Source: Solirubrobacteraceae bacterium (lineage in GTDB: Bacteria > Actinomycetota > Thermoleophilia > Solirubrobacterales > Solirubrobacteraceae). Taken from it: DNA of 64,000 bases. The notes beneath the pieces are model-generated. The model made no database searches and was not told where the DNA came from. It saw only the letters and a program-made list of their open reading frames with translations. Shown one piece after another: positions 41,919 through 50,969 of the stretch (positions are counted from its first letter, which is position 1; each line of letters begins with the position of its first letter). Both the position numbers and the translations under genes were made by a program. The stretch is from the NCBI GenBank assembly GCA_025449845.1, contig JANWIP010000017.1, forward strand, positions 1 through 64,000, read 5' to 3'.

Positions 41919-42728
41919 CTAAACCGTGCCGGCGTCCGAGGCCCCGCCCACGCCCATCGTGTGCGAGGAGTCGCTGAACTCGCGGAACAGGCCCGTCACC
42001 ACGAACGCCACCTGCTCGCCGATGTCTACCGCGTTATCACCTACGCGCTCCAGCGCGCGTGCCACCAGCGTCATCAGCATCGCCCATTCGCGCGTGTCCG
42101 GGTCTTCGCCGATCTCGATCGCCATGCGGAAGATGTCCCGGTTCAGGCGATTGATCTCGCGGTCCTGGCGCACCAGGTCCTCGGCCAGTTCCACGTCGCG
42201 GCCCGCGAACGCCGACTTGGACTGGGTCACCTCCGAGCGCGCATACGCGCCCATTTTCAGCAGCGCATCCAGCAGTTCGCGGCGCACCGGCGGCTCGTGG
42301 CCTGAGAGGGGGATCAGCTTGGCGATGTTCACGCACTGATCGCCCATCCGCTCGATGCATTTCATCACGTGCAACAGTGCTGCTACCACGCGTAGGTCTC
42401 CTGCCACCGGCGCCTGCAGCGCCAGCAGCGAGAGGATGCCCTGGTGGACTTCCAGGTAGCGCCCGTCCACGCGGTCGTCGTCGACGATCACCATCTGCGC
42501 CAGCTCCACGTCCTGGTGGTTCAGTGCCTCCAGCACGCGGTCGAGCTGCTCCACGATCAGGTCCAGGCCGCCCAGCGCGCGCGTCTCCAGTTCCTGCAGC
42601 TGTTGCTGGAAGTGTTGACGCCCCTGCTGGCGGCTGGGGCTGCCGGGGTCGAGTGGGGATACGGAGGAGCCTTGCTCGCCGGCATCGGGCCGGCCGCGCC
42701 AGCCTTTAGCCGAACTTTCCGGTGACAT
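41919..42728 (-). CDS. phoU: PhoU, phosphate signalling protein
   Basis: 269 residues; a ~35-residue polar N-terminal extension precedes the two PhoU helical repeats. First repeat: [20 protein letters not shown] ... [22 protein letters not shown]. Second repeat: [17 protein letters not shown] ... [20 protein letters not shown]. The E/D-RMGD and ERVGDNA motifs are the metal-binding segments. It damps Pst transport and signalling in other bacteria. The start overlaps pstB by 23 bp, closing pst operon 1. Confidence 0.92.
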   Translation of the reverse strand: MSPESSAKGWRGRPDAGEQGSSVSPLDPGSPSRQQGRQHFQQQLQELETRALGGLDLIVEQLDRVLEALNHQDVELAQMVIVDDDRVDGRYLEVHQGILSLLALQAPVAGDLRVVAALLHVMKCIERMGDQCVNIAKLIPLSGHEPPVRRELLDALLKMGAYARSEVTQSKSAFAGRDVELAEDLVRQDREINRLNRDIFRMAIEIGEDPDTREWAMLMTLVARALERVGDNAVDIGEQVAFVVTGLFREFSDSSHTMGVGGASDAGTV

Positions 42729-43620
42729 ATTCCTCGGTGCGTGGGTCGTTGGGTGTGGTGAAGATCTCCTGCGTCGGGCCGACCTCGACCATCTCGCCGC
42801 TCAACATGAAAGCCGTGCGGTCGGCCACGCGCGCGGCCTGCTGCATGTTGTGGGTCACGATCACGATCGTCACGCGCTGTTTGAGCGTCGCGATCAGCTC
42901 CTCGATCTTTAGCGTTGCGATCGGGTCGAGTGCCGAGCAAGGCTCGTCCATCAGCAGCACCTCGGGGTCCACCGCCAGCGAGCGTGCGATGCACAGTCGC
43001 TGCTGCTGGCCGCCGCTGAGGCCCATGCCGGGCTCGGACAGGCGGTCGGCGACCTCCTCCCACAGGCCCGCGCTGCGCAGTGCCGACTCAACCTTGCCGC
43101 GCAGTTCGCCGCGGCCTATGCCGCTCAGGCGCAGGCCCGAGGCGACGTTGTCGTAGATCGACATCGTCGGGAACGGGTTGGGCTTCTGGAAGACCATCCC
43201 GATCGCCCGCCGCACCGCGATCACATCCACCGAGCTGTCGTACAGGTCGATGTCGTCCAGCAGCACCTTGCCCTCTGCGCGCGCGCCTGGGATCTCCTCA
43301 TGCATACGATTGATGCAGCGCACCATCGTCGACTTGCCACAGCCGCTGGGGCCGATGATCGCCGTCACCTTGTTCGCCGGGAACTCCAGGTCGACGCCCT
43401 TGACCTGCTCCGCCGAGCCATAGAAGGCCCGCAGGGCCTGCAGGCGCACCTGCGGGCCCTGCTTGACGATGCTCGCCGCGCTTGGGGGTGCCGAGGCGGT
43501 TGTGTCGGGGGGAGGCGCCGGCTGCTGCGGCTGCGAAGGCTGCAGCATCTTCTCAGCCTTTATATCCGCCGCAGGCGGGGAAGCGCCCGCTGTTATGTGG
43601 GGCGATGCGTCGGGTGTCAT
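42706..43620 (-). CDS. pstB: Phosphate ABC transporter ATP-binding protein PstB (operon 1)
   Basis: 304 residues from ATG 43620 (4-bp overlap with pstA; AAGGAG upstream). A Pro/Ala-rich extension of ~55 residues precedes the ATPase domain. Walker [13 protein letters not shown]-loop [18 protein letters not shown], signature [16 protein letters not shown], Walker [14 protein letters not shown] and switch [19 protein letters not shown] are diagnostic of PstB. It powers high-affinity phosphate uptake. Confidence 0.95.
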   Translation of the reverse strand: MTPDASPHITAGASPPAADIKAEKMLQPSQPQQPAPPPDTTASAPPSAASIVKQGPQVRLQALRAFYGSAEQVKGVDLEFPANKVTAIIGPSGCGKSTMVRCINRMHEEIPGARAEGKVLLDDIDLYDSSVDVIAVRRAIGMVFQKPNPFPTMSIYDNVASGLRLSGIGRGELRGKVESALRSAGLWEEVADRLSEPGMGLSGGQQQRLCIARSLAVDPEVLLMDEPCSALDPIATLKIEELIATLKQRVTIVIVTHNMQQAARVADRTAFMLSGEMVEVGPTQEIFTTPNDPRTEEYVTGKFG

Positions 43621-44513
43621 GCAAGGCGGCTCCTTCGGGAAACCAGGCGGGCCACGAGGTTGAGGATCAAGATAAGCACAACCAGCGTCAACGCCGCGCC
43701 CCAAGCGCGGTTGACCACCGACTGCGTGGGTGAGATCACGTCGTTATAGATCTGCACCGGCAATGAATTCATGAACTCGCCGAGGTTCGAGCTCGTCTTG
43801 TTGGTGGCTCCCGACGTGAACAGCAGCGGCGCCGTCTCGCCGGCCGCGCGTGCGATCGCCAGTAGTACGCCGGTGACTAGGCCGCTTACTGCTGTCGGCA
43901 GCACGATGCGGAAGATCACCTTCCAGCGCTCCGCGCCTAGCGCCAGCGCGGATTCGCGCAGCGCATTCGGGACCAGCAGCAGCACCACCTCGGCTGAGCG
44001 CGTGATCACCGGCAGCATCAGCAGCGAGAGCGCCAGTGCGCCCTTGTAGCCGGCGAACGTCGAGCCTGTGCCGATGATCAGCACGATGTAGATGAACAGT
44101 CCGAACACGATCGACGGTACACCGGTCAGCACGTCCACGAAGAAGCGCACCAGCTGCGCGAACCAGTGCCCTTTCCCGTACTCCACCAGCCATACCGCCA
44201 CGCCGATGCCGATCGGCACCGCGATCAGCGAGGCCAGCGCGACCATCTCGATCGTGCCTAGCATCGCGCTCCTGATGCCGCCGATGTCCGAGTTCTTGAA
44301 GAACGTATTGCCGGTCGGATCGGTCGTGAAGAAGTGCGGGCTCCACGCCTTCAGGCCCTCGTGCAGTAGGTAGTAGATCACCAGCACCAGGGGGATCAGC
44401 GCGATGATCGTGCCCGTCAGTACCAGCGCGCGTGCAAGCTTGTCTGAGCGCCGTCGCCTTGGGCTGACCGCGAAGCGCTCGATGCGATTGGGGGTCGCGC
44501 CGTGTGCGCTCAT
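43617..44513 (-). CDS. pstA: Phosphate ABC permease PstA (operon 1)
   Basis: 298 residues from ATG 44513 (AAGGA 9 bp upstream). About six helices; the permease EAA-type region reads [20 protein letters not shown], with [10 protein letters not shown] before it and [14 protein letters not shown] after, all typical of Pst[13 protein letters not shown] corresponds to the conserved cytoplasmic stretch. The stop overlaps the pstB start. Confidence 0.93.
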   Translation of the reverse strand: MSAHGATPNRIERFAVSPRRRRSDKLARALVLTGTIIALIPLVLVIYYLLHEGLKAWSPHFFTTDPTGNTFFKNSDIGGIRSAMLGTIEMVALASLIAVPIGIGVAVWLVEYGKGHWFAQLVRFFVDVLTGVPSIVFGLFIYIVLIIGTGSTFAGYKGALALSLLMLPVITRSAEVVLLLVPNALRESALALGAERWKVIFRIVLPTAVSGLVTGVLLAIARAAGETAPLLFTSGATNKTSSNLGEFMNSLPVQIYNDVISPTQSVVNRAWGAALTLVVLILILNLVARLVSRRSRLA

Positions 44514-44544
44514 TGCGTCCGTCCTTCGATTGCCCGTACTGTCA

Positions 44545-45582
44545 TCACGCCCCCATCGCCGCGGTCTCGGCCAGATCGGCCACGTTTGACCTGGACCCAC
44601 CCAACCCGCTCTGCCGCGGCTGGTTGCGGCTGCGATTGGCGCGCATCACGACCAGGCGTGCCACTGCGTTGACCAGCAGCGTCAGCACGAATAGCACCAG
44701 CGCCGCGGCGAACAGCGCCGAGCGGTGCAGGCCTGTGGCCTCGCCGAACTCATTCGCGATTACTGCCGCCAGCGTGTAGCCCTGACTGAACAGGTGGCCG
44801 CTCAATTGGGGGGCGTCGCCGATCACGAGCGTCACCGCGATCGTCTCGCCGATCGCGCGGCCTAGACCTAGCATCGAGCCGCCGACGATGCCTGTGCGGC
44901 AGTAGGGCAGCACCGCTATGCGAATCATCTCCCAGCGCGTTGCGCCTAGGCCCAGTGCTGCCTCCTTGTGATCGAGTGGCACCGTGGCCATCACCTCGCG
45001 CGAGATCGCGCTCACGATCGGCAGGATCATGATCGCCAGGATCAGGCCCGCCACGAAGTAGTTGGGGATCGTTACCGTGCCGCCGCCGATGAACGGTATG
45101 AAGCTCAGCTTGTTCGCCACCCACTGCTCCGCCGGCTGCAGTTTGGGGGCGAGGAAGAAGATGCCCCACAGGCCGTACACCACTGATGGCACGGCTGCCA
45201 GCAGCTCGATCAGGATCGTGATCGGCGCCTTTATGCGTCGTGGGCATAGCTCGGTTATGTACAACGCCGTCGCCACCGCCACCGGCACTCCCATCAGCAG
45301 CGCCAAGACCGAAGTGATCAGCGTACCTACCACCAGCGGCAGCGCCCCGAAGTGTTCGGAGCTCACGTCCCAGTTGTTGGTGAACGTGAACCCGAGTACG
45401 CCTTCCTTGGCGAAAGCCGGCCGTGCTTCGCCGACCAGCCGCACGAAGAAGAAGACGATCAGCGCCAGGATCAGCGCCGCCAGCAGCGTCAGGCCATAGC
45501 GCAGTGCGCGATCTGGAAACCGCGCAAGCGGTGATCGCTCGAGCTTCGAGCGATCACCGCCGGGTATTGACGCGGCCTCCAA
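44545..45582 (-). CDS. pstC: Phosphate ABC permease PstC (operon 1)
   Basis: 345 residues, TTG start, with no better start in frame before the first helix. Landmarks: AAVPSVVYGLWGIFFLAP, EAALGLGATRWEMIRIAVLP and GLGRAIGETIAVTLVIGD. Codons ~8-18 lie in a perfect 15-bp hairpin (45528-45560) that could limit expression of the permease genes relative to pstS. It ends 31 bp before pstA. Confidence 0.92.
   Translation of the reverse strand: MEAASIPGGDRSKLERSPLARFPDRALRYGLTLLAALILALIVFFFVRLVGEARPAFAKEGVLGFTFTNNWDVSSEHFGALPLVVGTLITSVLALLMGVPVAVATALYITELCPRRIKAPITILIELLAAVPSVVYGLWGIFFLAPKLQPAEQWVANKLSFIPFIGGGTVTIPNYFVAGLILAIMILPIVSAISREVMATVPLDHKEAALGLGATRWEMIRIAVLPYCRTGIVGGSMLGLGRAIGETIAVTLVIGDAPQLSGHLFSQGYTLAAVIANEFGEATGLHRSALFAAALVLFVLTLLVNAVARLVVMRANRSRNQPRQSGLGGSRSNVADLAETAAMGA
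45528..45560 (-). promoter_or_regulatory. Perfect 15-bp hairpin at the pstS-pstC junction
   Basis: Arms GCGGTGATCGCTCGA (45528-45542) and TCGAGCGATCACCGC (45546-45560) around a 3-base loop, inside the first codons of pstC and ~95 bp downstream of the pstS stop. Such intercistronic stems protect binding-protein mRNA ends or attenuate downstream genes in other ABC operons. No U-run is present. Confidence 0.65.
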
Positions 45583-45654
45583 CGTGTCTCGGAGGCTAGA
45601 GGGTGGCGCAGCCGGCTGCAGGCCGGCGAGCCGGGCCCCTCGTTGTCCCGATCA

Positions 45655-46734
45655 TCAGAGAGCGGCGCCGTTGCACTGTAGGCCGGCTGCTGCTTCCTTG
45701 GACTTGGCCAGGATCGATGCAGGCAATGCCGCGTAGTCGGCCTGTGCCAACACGCTCTGGCCTGCTCCGAGCCCATAGTCGATGAACTGCTTCACGCCCT
45801 TGGCGGCCGCTTCGCCACCGGGGATGCCGGCCTTGCAGAGGTCCTTATTGACCACGATAAACGTCTGCGAGGCGATCGGGTAGGCCGTGGGGCCTGCTGG
45901 GTTCTTGATTGCGAAGCCCAGGTTGGCCGGTACTTCGATGCCTTCGGCCGCCGCGCTCGTGGAGGCCAGGCTCGGCACGATGTAGCTGCCCGCCTTGTTC
46001 TTCACGCTGGCGTAGGTGAATTTGTGCTGCAGCGCGTATGCCTGCTCGACGTAGCCAACGGCGCCCGTCGTCTGCTGGATCGCGCCGGCCACGCCCGCGT
46101 TGCCCTTCGCGCCTGTGCCCGTCGGCCATGGCACGTCCTTGCCTGAGCCGACGCTAGCCGGCCACGTCGGATCAGCGGCCACCAGCCAGCCGGTGAAGCC
46201 GGCCGTAGTGCCCGAGGAGTCCGAGCGGTGGATCACGGTGATCGCCGTGCTCGGCAGGTTGACCGTGGGGTTCAGCGCCTTGATCGCGGCGTTGTTCCAG
46301 GTCTTGATCTTGCCCAGGAAGATGTTCCCGGCGACCGTCGCGTTGAGCTTCAGGCCGGTCTGCACGCCTGGCAGGTTGTAGGAGATCGTGATCGCGCCTA
46401 AGAACATCGGGATCTGCTGTGCCGGCGAGCCGTTCGCGGCCAGCGCTGCTTCTTCAGGGGCCTTCAGCGGCGGGTCGCTGGCGCCGAAGTCGACCGTCTT
46501 GCTCTCAAGCGACGTGATGCCCGCGCCGCTGCCGACGGACTGGTAGTTGACGGTGAGCCCCGAGATCGCCGAGCCCCACTGCTGGTAGACCGGTGCGGCG
46601 AAGGTGGAGCCCGCGCCGGAGATGGTGGCGCTTGAACTTGAGCTGTTGGTGGTGCTCGAGCTGCTGCCACACGCCGCAACGGCCAGCGACAGCACCGCTG
46701 CGCCCAGGAAAGCGCCTGCCTTTTTGTTGATCAC
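45655..46734 (-). CDS. pstS: Phosphate-binding lipoprotein PstS (operon 1)
   Basis: 359 residues, GTG start with AGGAG 6 bp upstream. Lipoprotein signal ending VAACGS (Cys22), Ser/Thr linker, then the PstS fold: ISGAGSTFAAPVYQQW, VNYQSVGSGAGI, VDFGASDPPL and IHRSDSSGTTAGFTGWL, which carry the phosphate-contacting residues. Full length. A two-unit PHO-type repeat lies ~125 bp upstream, inside the end of the preceding regulator gene. Confidence 0.95.
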   Translation of the reverse strand: MINKKAGAFLGAAVLSLAVAACGSSSSTTNSSSSSATISGAGSTFAAPVYQQWGSAISGLTVNYQSVGSGAGITSLESKTVDFGASDPPLKAPEEAALAANGSPAQQIPMFLGAITISYNLPGVQTGLKLNATVAGNIFLGKIKTWNNAAIKALNPTVNLPSTAITVIHRSDSSGTTAGFTGWLVAADPTWPASVGSGKDVPWPTGTGAKGNAGVAGAIQQTTGAVGYVEQAYALQHKFTYASVKNKAGSYIVPSLASTSAAAEGIEVPANLGFAIKNPAGPTAYPIASQTFIVVNKDLCKAGIPGGEAAAKGVKQFIDYGLGAGQSVLAQADYAALPASILAKSKEAAAGLQCNGAAL

Positions 46735-46835
46735 TACGTCTCCTCTGACTGGTTGTTGACGGCGGCGGCTGGAGCGCCCAGCCCACTTTGCGGGCAGGGG
46801 ACTGGTTCCGCCATCCGACTGTGCTTGCAGTTTTC

Positions 46836-47291
46836 TCAGTTGCCTACTGCCTGCGTGTGAACATCTCGTGAAAGCTGCTCGGGCGAGGGTTGCGGCTGAG
46901 GGTCGCGTGAGGGCGGCGGCTGAGGTGGCCGATGTTCGCGTGAGGGTTGTGGCTGGAAGCGATAGCCGAAGCCGGGGTGCGTGTGGATGAAGCGTCGATC
47001 TGGCATCGCGGCTTCGAGCTTGGTGCGCAGCTTGCTCACGTACACGTCAACCGAGCGGTCGCCGTGGCGCAGTTCGCGCTTCCACACTGTCTCGAACAGC
47101 TCCTCGCGTGTGACTATTGCCCCTGGGCGGCTGGCCATCGCCACCAGCAGCTCGAACTCCCGCACCGACAGCGTCAGGGCTCTGCCCGTGGCCAGCACGA
47201 GCCCCTCGCCGACCCTGATCTCGAGCTCGCCCGCGTACAGCGTGCCATTGTTCTCGCCGCGCGTGCCGTCGTTCTCGCCGTGCTCCTCCAC
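46836..47291 (-). CDS. Receiver-less OmpR/PhoB-type winged-helix protein (heads pst operon 1)
   Basis: 151 residues. Only the trans_reg_C winged helix is present: LEIRVGEGLVLATGRALTLS, VREFELLVAMASRPGAIVTR, DRSVDVYVSKLRTKLEAAMP and RRFIHTHPGFGYRF. There is no room for a receiver; the first ~15 residues (EEHGENDGTRGENNGT) are polar. A Pro/Gln/Arg-rich tail follows. A four-unit 11-bp repeat lies 47-90 bp upstream in the correct orientation, so the gene is probably phosphate-controlled and may feed back on pst. It resembles 56994-57449 and the DNA-binding half of 40188-41099. It cannot be phosphorylated in the usual way. Confidence 0.85.
   Translation of the reverse strand: MEEHGENDGTRGENNGTLYAGELEIRVGEGLVLATGRALTLSVREFELLVAMASRPGAIVTREELFETVWKRELRHGDRSVDVYVSKLRTKLEAAMPDRRFIHTHPGFGYRFQPQPSREHRPPQPPPSRDPQPQPSPEQLSRDVHTQAVGN
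46857..46878 (-). promoter_or_regulatory. PHO-box-like direct repeat upstream of pstS
   Basis: On the + strand GTGAACATCTC and GTGAAAGCTGC are adjacent 11-bp units. In the sense of pstS this reads CTTTCACGAGA-TGTTCACACG, resembling the actinobacterial PHO box (GTTCACC-type repeats). It lies within the end of the upstream regulator gene. Confidence 0.6.
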
Positions 47292-47337
47292 AGCGTCGCA
47301 TCATCGATCTCGCGCGCGCGGCTGGAGTTGCCAAGTC

Positions 47338-47381
47338 GTGATCCGTTCGTGAAAAAGCGGTGAAAGGATCGTTAGCGCTCG
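47338..47381 (-). promoter_or_regulatory. Four-unit PHO-box-like array before pst operon 1
   Basis: Contiguous 11-bp units on the + strand begin GTGAT (47338), GTGAA (47349), GTGAA (47360) and GTTAG (47371). In the minus sense the core reads TTTCACC and TTTCACG. It is 47 bp upstream of the receiver-less regulator and 65 bp upstream of the divergent DUF47 gene, so it may serve both. Confidence 0.7.
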
Positions 47382-47445
47382 CGAGGCGTCAATATTCTTC
47401 GCCGATGACTTTCCCTCGCCTACTCCGTCGTCTGCGCGTCGGTCG

Positions 47446-48081
47446 ATGAGCTTTCTGCGTCGCAGCCCTGACGGGGCCTTGATGGAGTTGGTCGAGGAGG
47501 CCGGGCGCAACGTTCAACGCTCTGGCCTGCTGATGCGCGATCTGCTGGCGGACTTCCCCGAGCACGCCTCGCTCGCCCGCGATCTCAAGGTCTGCGAGCA
47601 GGAGGGCGATCGCATCACCCACGACATCATCCACCGCCTCACCGGTCGCGGGCGCGTGGCCGCCCCTTTCGACACCGGCGATGGCTATGCGCTAGCCACC
47701 GCGCTCGATGACATCGTCGATCACACCGAGCAGGCCGCCGCGCAGCTCGGGCTCTATGGGGTCGAAGCGCCCATGGAGCAGTCGCTGGAGTTCGCCGAGG
47801 TGCTCGTCGGCGCCGGCGAGCAGATTGCCCGTGCGCTGCGCTGCCTGCGCACAGGCACCGAGCTGGCGCCTCATCTCGTCGAGATCCACCGCCTTGAGAA
47901 CGAGGGCGATCGCTTGCAGCGCGATGCCGTGGCCTCGCTGTTCGTGGGGGGCATCGATCCGATGGTCGTCATCCGCTGGAAGGACATCTTCGAGTCCCTT
48001 GAGGCTGCCGTCGATGCTTGCGAGACCGTCGCTCATGTACTTGAGGGGATCACGCTCAAGCAGCGCGGGCGGCGACGCTGA
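47446..48081 (+). CDS. DUF47 / PhoU-like phosphate accessory protein
   Basis: 211 residues. All-helical PhoU-divergent family: GRNVQRSGLLMRDLLADFPE, KVCEQEGDRITHDIIHRL, TALDDIVDHTEQAAAQL and HRLENEGDRLQRDAVASLF. The E-x-x-x-D metal-type motifs (EQEGD, ENEGD) are present. Such proteins usually adjoin a Pit-type transporter; none is here. It diverges from pst operon 1 across a PHO-type array, which suggests a role in low-phosphate control of transport. Confidence 0.82.
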   Translation: MSFLRRSPDGALMELVEEAGRNVQRSGLLMRDLLADFPEHASLARDLKVCEQEGDRITHDIIHRLTGRGRVAAPFDTGDGYALATALDDIVDHTEQAAAQLGLYGVEAPMEQSLEFAEVLVGAGEQIARALRCLRTGTELAPHLVEIHRLENEGDRLQRDAVASLFVGGIDPMVVIRWKDIFESLEAAVDACETVAHVLEGITLKQRGRRR

Positions 48082-48093
48082 GGGCTGCAAAAG

Positions 48094-48143
48094 ATCTCAT
48101 TGCAGAAGAACTTATTGCGCAATAAGTTATGGCGTCATGAGAT
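48094..48143. other. 50-bp nested dyad with a perfect 20-bp palindromic core
   Basis: Core AACTTATTGCGCAATAAGTT (48109-48128). Outer arms ATCTCAT (48094-48100) and ATGAGAT (48137-48143) are each exactly 8 bp from the core, so two dyads share one centre. It is AT-rich against its surroundings and lies in the 147-bp gap between the DUF47 gene and the convergent lipoprotein gene. It may be a bidirectional terminator, a recombinase or mobile-element site, or a protein-binding site. There is no U-run. Confidence 0.7.
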
Positions 48144-48228
48144 GTCTCGCGGCGGACGAGCTGCACAACATCGCCCGCACAGATCTGTACAGGTAGGCCT
48201 TGCATGGGCGGCTTCGTACAGACGGCCC

Positions 48229-48966
48229 TCACCCGAGCGTCGTCGGTGGAGCGCTCGCTTCGAGTTGTGTGCCTTTGGGGCTGCCGATGAAGAACACCTG
48301 AAAGGGCACGTGCTGCTTCGCTCCAACTTCCGGCAGCACCGCGCGACCTGCCGCGACTATGTGGCCCCCGCGCCGTCCCACCACATATACCACCAGCTTC
48401 TGCTGAGGTATTTGCGAGCGGTTGCTCACGGTGCCTTCGGCGCCTAGGCCGTTGCTGGGGTCTGCAAAGGTGTGCACACCACTGATGCTCAGCTGGGGCA
48501 GCGCGCCGTTGGCGGCAGCGGCTTCACCCACCAGCGCACTCGCCTTTGCCGGCACGCCCGCGGCCTGGATCTGGTCATCGATCCATATGGTTGCCGCGTG
48601 GGGTCTCAGCAATGGGACCGACACAAGCGTCGTGTCCAGTCCCGGAGCATTGTTCCGGTAGAGCACTGCGCCTCTGCCATCGTTCACCGTAATTGCGATC
48701 GGCGCTTCGTGCAGCGTCTTTGAGGATTCATTGCGCAGCGCGACCACTGCCGCGACGCCGTTTTCATCGTGCACCACGTACGTTGCCACCACCTTCACTT
48801 GCGGGTTCTCGCGCGTCACCGCCACGCCTTTCTGGGCCGCTTCCGGGTGCGCCAGACGTTGCTCGCGCGCGGCCTTTTCCAGCTTCGCGCTCCGCTGCGC
48901 GTTGGTCTCGCAGCCGCTTAGGGCAAGCGTTGCCACGGCGAACGCCGCCACCAACCGAATGCTCAC
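48229..48966 (-). CDS. Lipoprotein of pst operon 2
   Basis: 245 residues, GTG start overlapping the pstB-2 stop (GTGA). Lipoprotein signal MSIRLVAAFAVATLALSGC (Cys19). The mature part begins with a charged helix (RSAKLEKAAREQRLAHPE) and then looks beta-rich (VVATYVVHDENGVAAVVALR, ISGVHTFADPSNGLGAEGTV), like FxLYD-type immunoglobulin-fold lipoproteins. It is not a known Pst subunit; coupling to pstB suggests a role on the outer face of the transporter (inference). Confidence 0.7.
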   Translation of the reverse strand: MSIRLVAAFAVATLALSGCETNAQRSAKLEKAAREQRLAHPEAAQKGVAVTRENPQVKVVATYVVHDENGVAAVVALRNESSKTLHEAPIAITVNDGRGAVLYRNNAPGLDTTLVSVPLLRPHAATIWIDDQIQAAGVPAKASALVGEAAAANGALPQLSISGVHTFADPSNGLGAEGTVSNRSQIPQQKLVVYVVGRRGGHIVAAGRAVLPEVGAKQHVPFQVFFIGSPKGTQLEASAPPTTLG

Positions 48967-49874
48967 CCAAACGCTCCGCTGATGTACTCGCGCGTGCGCT
49001 GCTGGCGGGGGTTGTCGAATACCTGGTCGCTCGATCCATACTCGACCAGCTCGCCCAGGTGCATGAAGGCCACGTGATCGGCCACCCTGAACGCCTGCTG
49101 CAGGTTGTGTGTGACGATCACGATCGCCACGCTCTCGCGCAACCTGGAGATCAGTTGCTCGATCGTGGCTGTGGAGATGGGGTCAAGCGCGGAGCATGGC
49201 TCGTCCAGCAGCAGCACCTCCGGGTTGGCCGCCAGTGCGCGCGCGATGCACAGGCGCTGCTGCTGGCCCCCCGACAGGCGCAGCGCCGGATGGTTGAGAT
49301 CGGCCTTCACCTCCTCGTACAGGCCGGCCCTTTGCAGTGCTTCCACCACCGCCGGTTCAAGCTCCTTGCGCCCGGCTCTGCGACGACCGCGCCAGCCACC
49401 CCGATGCTCCTCGTCTCGTCCGCCGCGACGCTCCTCGCGCAACGCGTAGGCCACGTTCTCAAACACGCTCATCGGGAAGGGGTTGGGCTGCTGAAAGACC
49501 ATCGAAATGCGCCGGCGCAGAGCCGTCACCTCAAGGTCGCTGATCTCCTGGCCATCCAGCGTGACCCGGCCGGCCCTCGTCGCTCCCGCCGTCACCTCCG
49601 TCAGGCGATTGAGCGAGCGCAGCAGCGTTGTCTTACCCGAGCCTGAGGCGCCGATCAGGGCCAGCACCTCGCCTTCGCGCACCGGCAGCGTCACATCTCG
49701 CACCACCCAGCGATCGCCATACGCGAGTGACACATTCTCGATACGCATTCTCTCGGTCACCTTTGCCCCCATGGGAGCATCCGGCAGTGGTGCGGGCCTG
49801 CCGTTGCTGGGCGGGGGCGCCACCACGGTCGGCTCGCGCTCCACCACGATTCTCCGCACAGGTGGCGGTCCCAT
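48963..49874 (-). CDS. pstB: Phosphate ABC transporter ATP-binding protein PstB (operon 2)
   Basis: 303 residues from ATG 49874, sharing one base with the pstA-2 stop (TGATG). Walker [64 protein letters not shown] and VIVTHNLQQAFRVADHVAFM. There is an Arg/Gly-rich insertion (REERRGGRDEEHRGGWRGRR) after the Q-loop and an N-terminal extension of ~40 residues. It differs from operon 1 PstB in both, so it is not a recent copy. Confidence 0.93.
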   Translation of the reverse strand: MGPPPVRRIVVEREPTVVAPPPSNGRPAPLPDAPMGAKVTERMRIENVSLAYGDRWVVRDVTLPVREGEVLALIGASGSGKTTLLRSLNRLTEVTAGATRAGRVTLDGQEISDLEVTALRRRISMVFQQPNPFPMSVFENVAYALREERRGGRDEEHRGGWRGRRRAGRKELEPAVVEALQRAGLYEEVKADLNHPALRLSGGQQQRLCIARALAANPEVLLLDEPCSALDPISTATIEQLISRLRESVAIVIVTHNLQQAFRVADHVAFMHLGELVEYGSSDQVFDNPRQQRTREYISGAFG

Positions 49875-50938
49875 CAGTCCCTCCACGGCATCCACCTCCA
49901 CAGCATCGGCCCTGTCAGACCCGCCAGCCAACGCGGCTTGCCCGAGCTCAGGCGCGTCACCACCATGTTCAGCGCCAGCACCATCATCAGCAGCACGAAC
50001 GCCGCCGCATAGGCCTTCTCGGGCGCATTGCCTTCTCCGGCCGGGGAGTTTTCGAACACATAGCTCGTCAGCGTCGAGCCTGTGCCGCGCAGTGTGGAGA
50101 GCCCGGGTGTGCCTCCGGCCCCTTCCAGATGCAGCGAGGCACCCAGCAGAATCACCACGATCGCCGTGTCGCCGATGATCCGGCCCATGCCCAGCGTCGT
50201 GCCGCTGGCGATGCTGGGGCGGATCGAGGGCAGCAGCACCCTGCGGATCGTCGTCGCCCGCGTCTTGCCCAGCGCGTAGGACGCCTCGCGCATGTGCGCG
50301 GGTATCTGTGCCAGGCCCTCGCGCGTAGCGCTCACCACCAGTGGCAGCGCCAGCAGCGACATCATCGCGCCGGCTGCGAAGAATGAGCGCCCATAAACCG
50401 CTCCGCCTGCCGAGGTCTGTGAGAGGAACGCCAGGCTGGGGCGGGCGAAGATCAGCAGGCCGAAGAACGCCAACACCACGCTCGGCGCTCCGGCGATCAT
50501 TTCGATCCCCGACTCCACCGCTTGTGCCAGCGCCGCCGGACGGCGGTACTCCGAAAGCCACACCGCCACTGCCACACCGATCGGTGCTGCCAGCGCGATG
50601 CCGATCGCCGTCAACAGCAGCGTGCCCTCGATCGGGTCCAGGAAGCCTCCCGATCCGCTCTGGCTCTGCGAGGCGCTTGGGTGTTCCAGCAACAGCCCCG
50701 GACGCAGATAGGAGATGCCCTTCACAAACATCACCAGCACGATCCCTGCCGCCAGTGCGCACAGCAGCAGGCCCGCTGCCCAGCACAACAGGTAGCCCAC
50801 ACGGTCCATCAGCGGCCACGAGGAGATCGAGTCCTGCCCGTGGCCTGTGCTCTGGCGGGCGGGCCTGCTGGGGCTCGCCGTGGGGCTCGGCAGAGGACGG
50901 GGGCTTGGCGCGGCCGGCCCCATGGGCGTGTGTATCAT
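49874..50938 (-). CDS. pstA: Phosphate ABC permease PstA (operon 2)
   Basis: 354 residues from ATG 50938, preceded by an AGGCGAG site; an earlier ATG at 50986 would overlap pstC-2 by 17 bp and lacks a ribosome site. Pro/Ser-rich cytoplasmic start, then helices. Landmarks: GAPSVVLAFFGLLIFA, REASYALGKTRATTIRRVLL and GRIIGDTAIVVILLG. The latter replaces the usual R-A-x-G-E-T-A with R-I-I-G-D-T-A. Confidence 0.88.
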   Translation of the reverse strand: MIHTPMGPAAPSPRPLPSPTASPSRPARQSTGHGQDSISSWPLMDRVGYLLCWAAGLLLCALAAGIVLVMFVKGISYLRPGLLLEHPSASQSQSGSGGFLDPIEGTLLLTAIGIALAAPIGVAVAVWLSEYRRPAALAQAVESGIEMIAGAPSVVLAFFGLLIFARPSLAFLSQTSAGGAVYGRSFFAAGAMMSLLALPLVVSATREGLAQIPAHMREASYALGKTRATTIRRVLLPSIRPSIASGTTLGMGRIIGDTAIVVILLGASLHLEGAGGTPGLSTLRGTGSTLTSYVFENSPAGEGNAPEKAYAAAFVLLMMVLALNMVVTRLSSGKPRWLAGLTGPMLWRWMPWRD

Positions 50939-50969
50939 CGGGCGCTCGCCTCGTGCGGCGCGCTGGACA

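Noticed and set aside
48100-48447. Plus-strand open frame across the nested dyad
   Set aside because: No recognisable protein features and it runs antisense into the lipoprotein gene.
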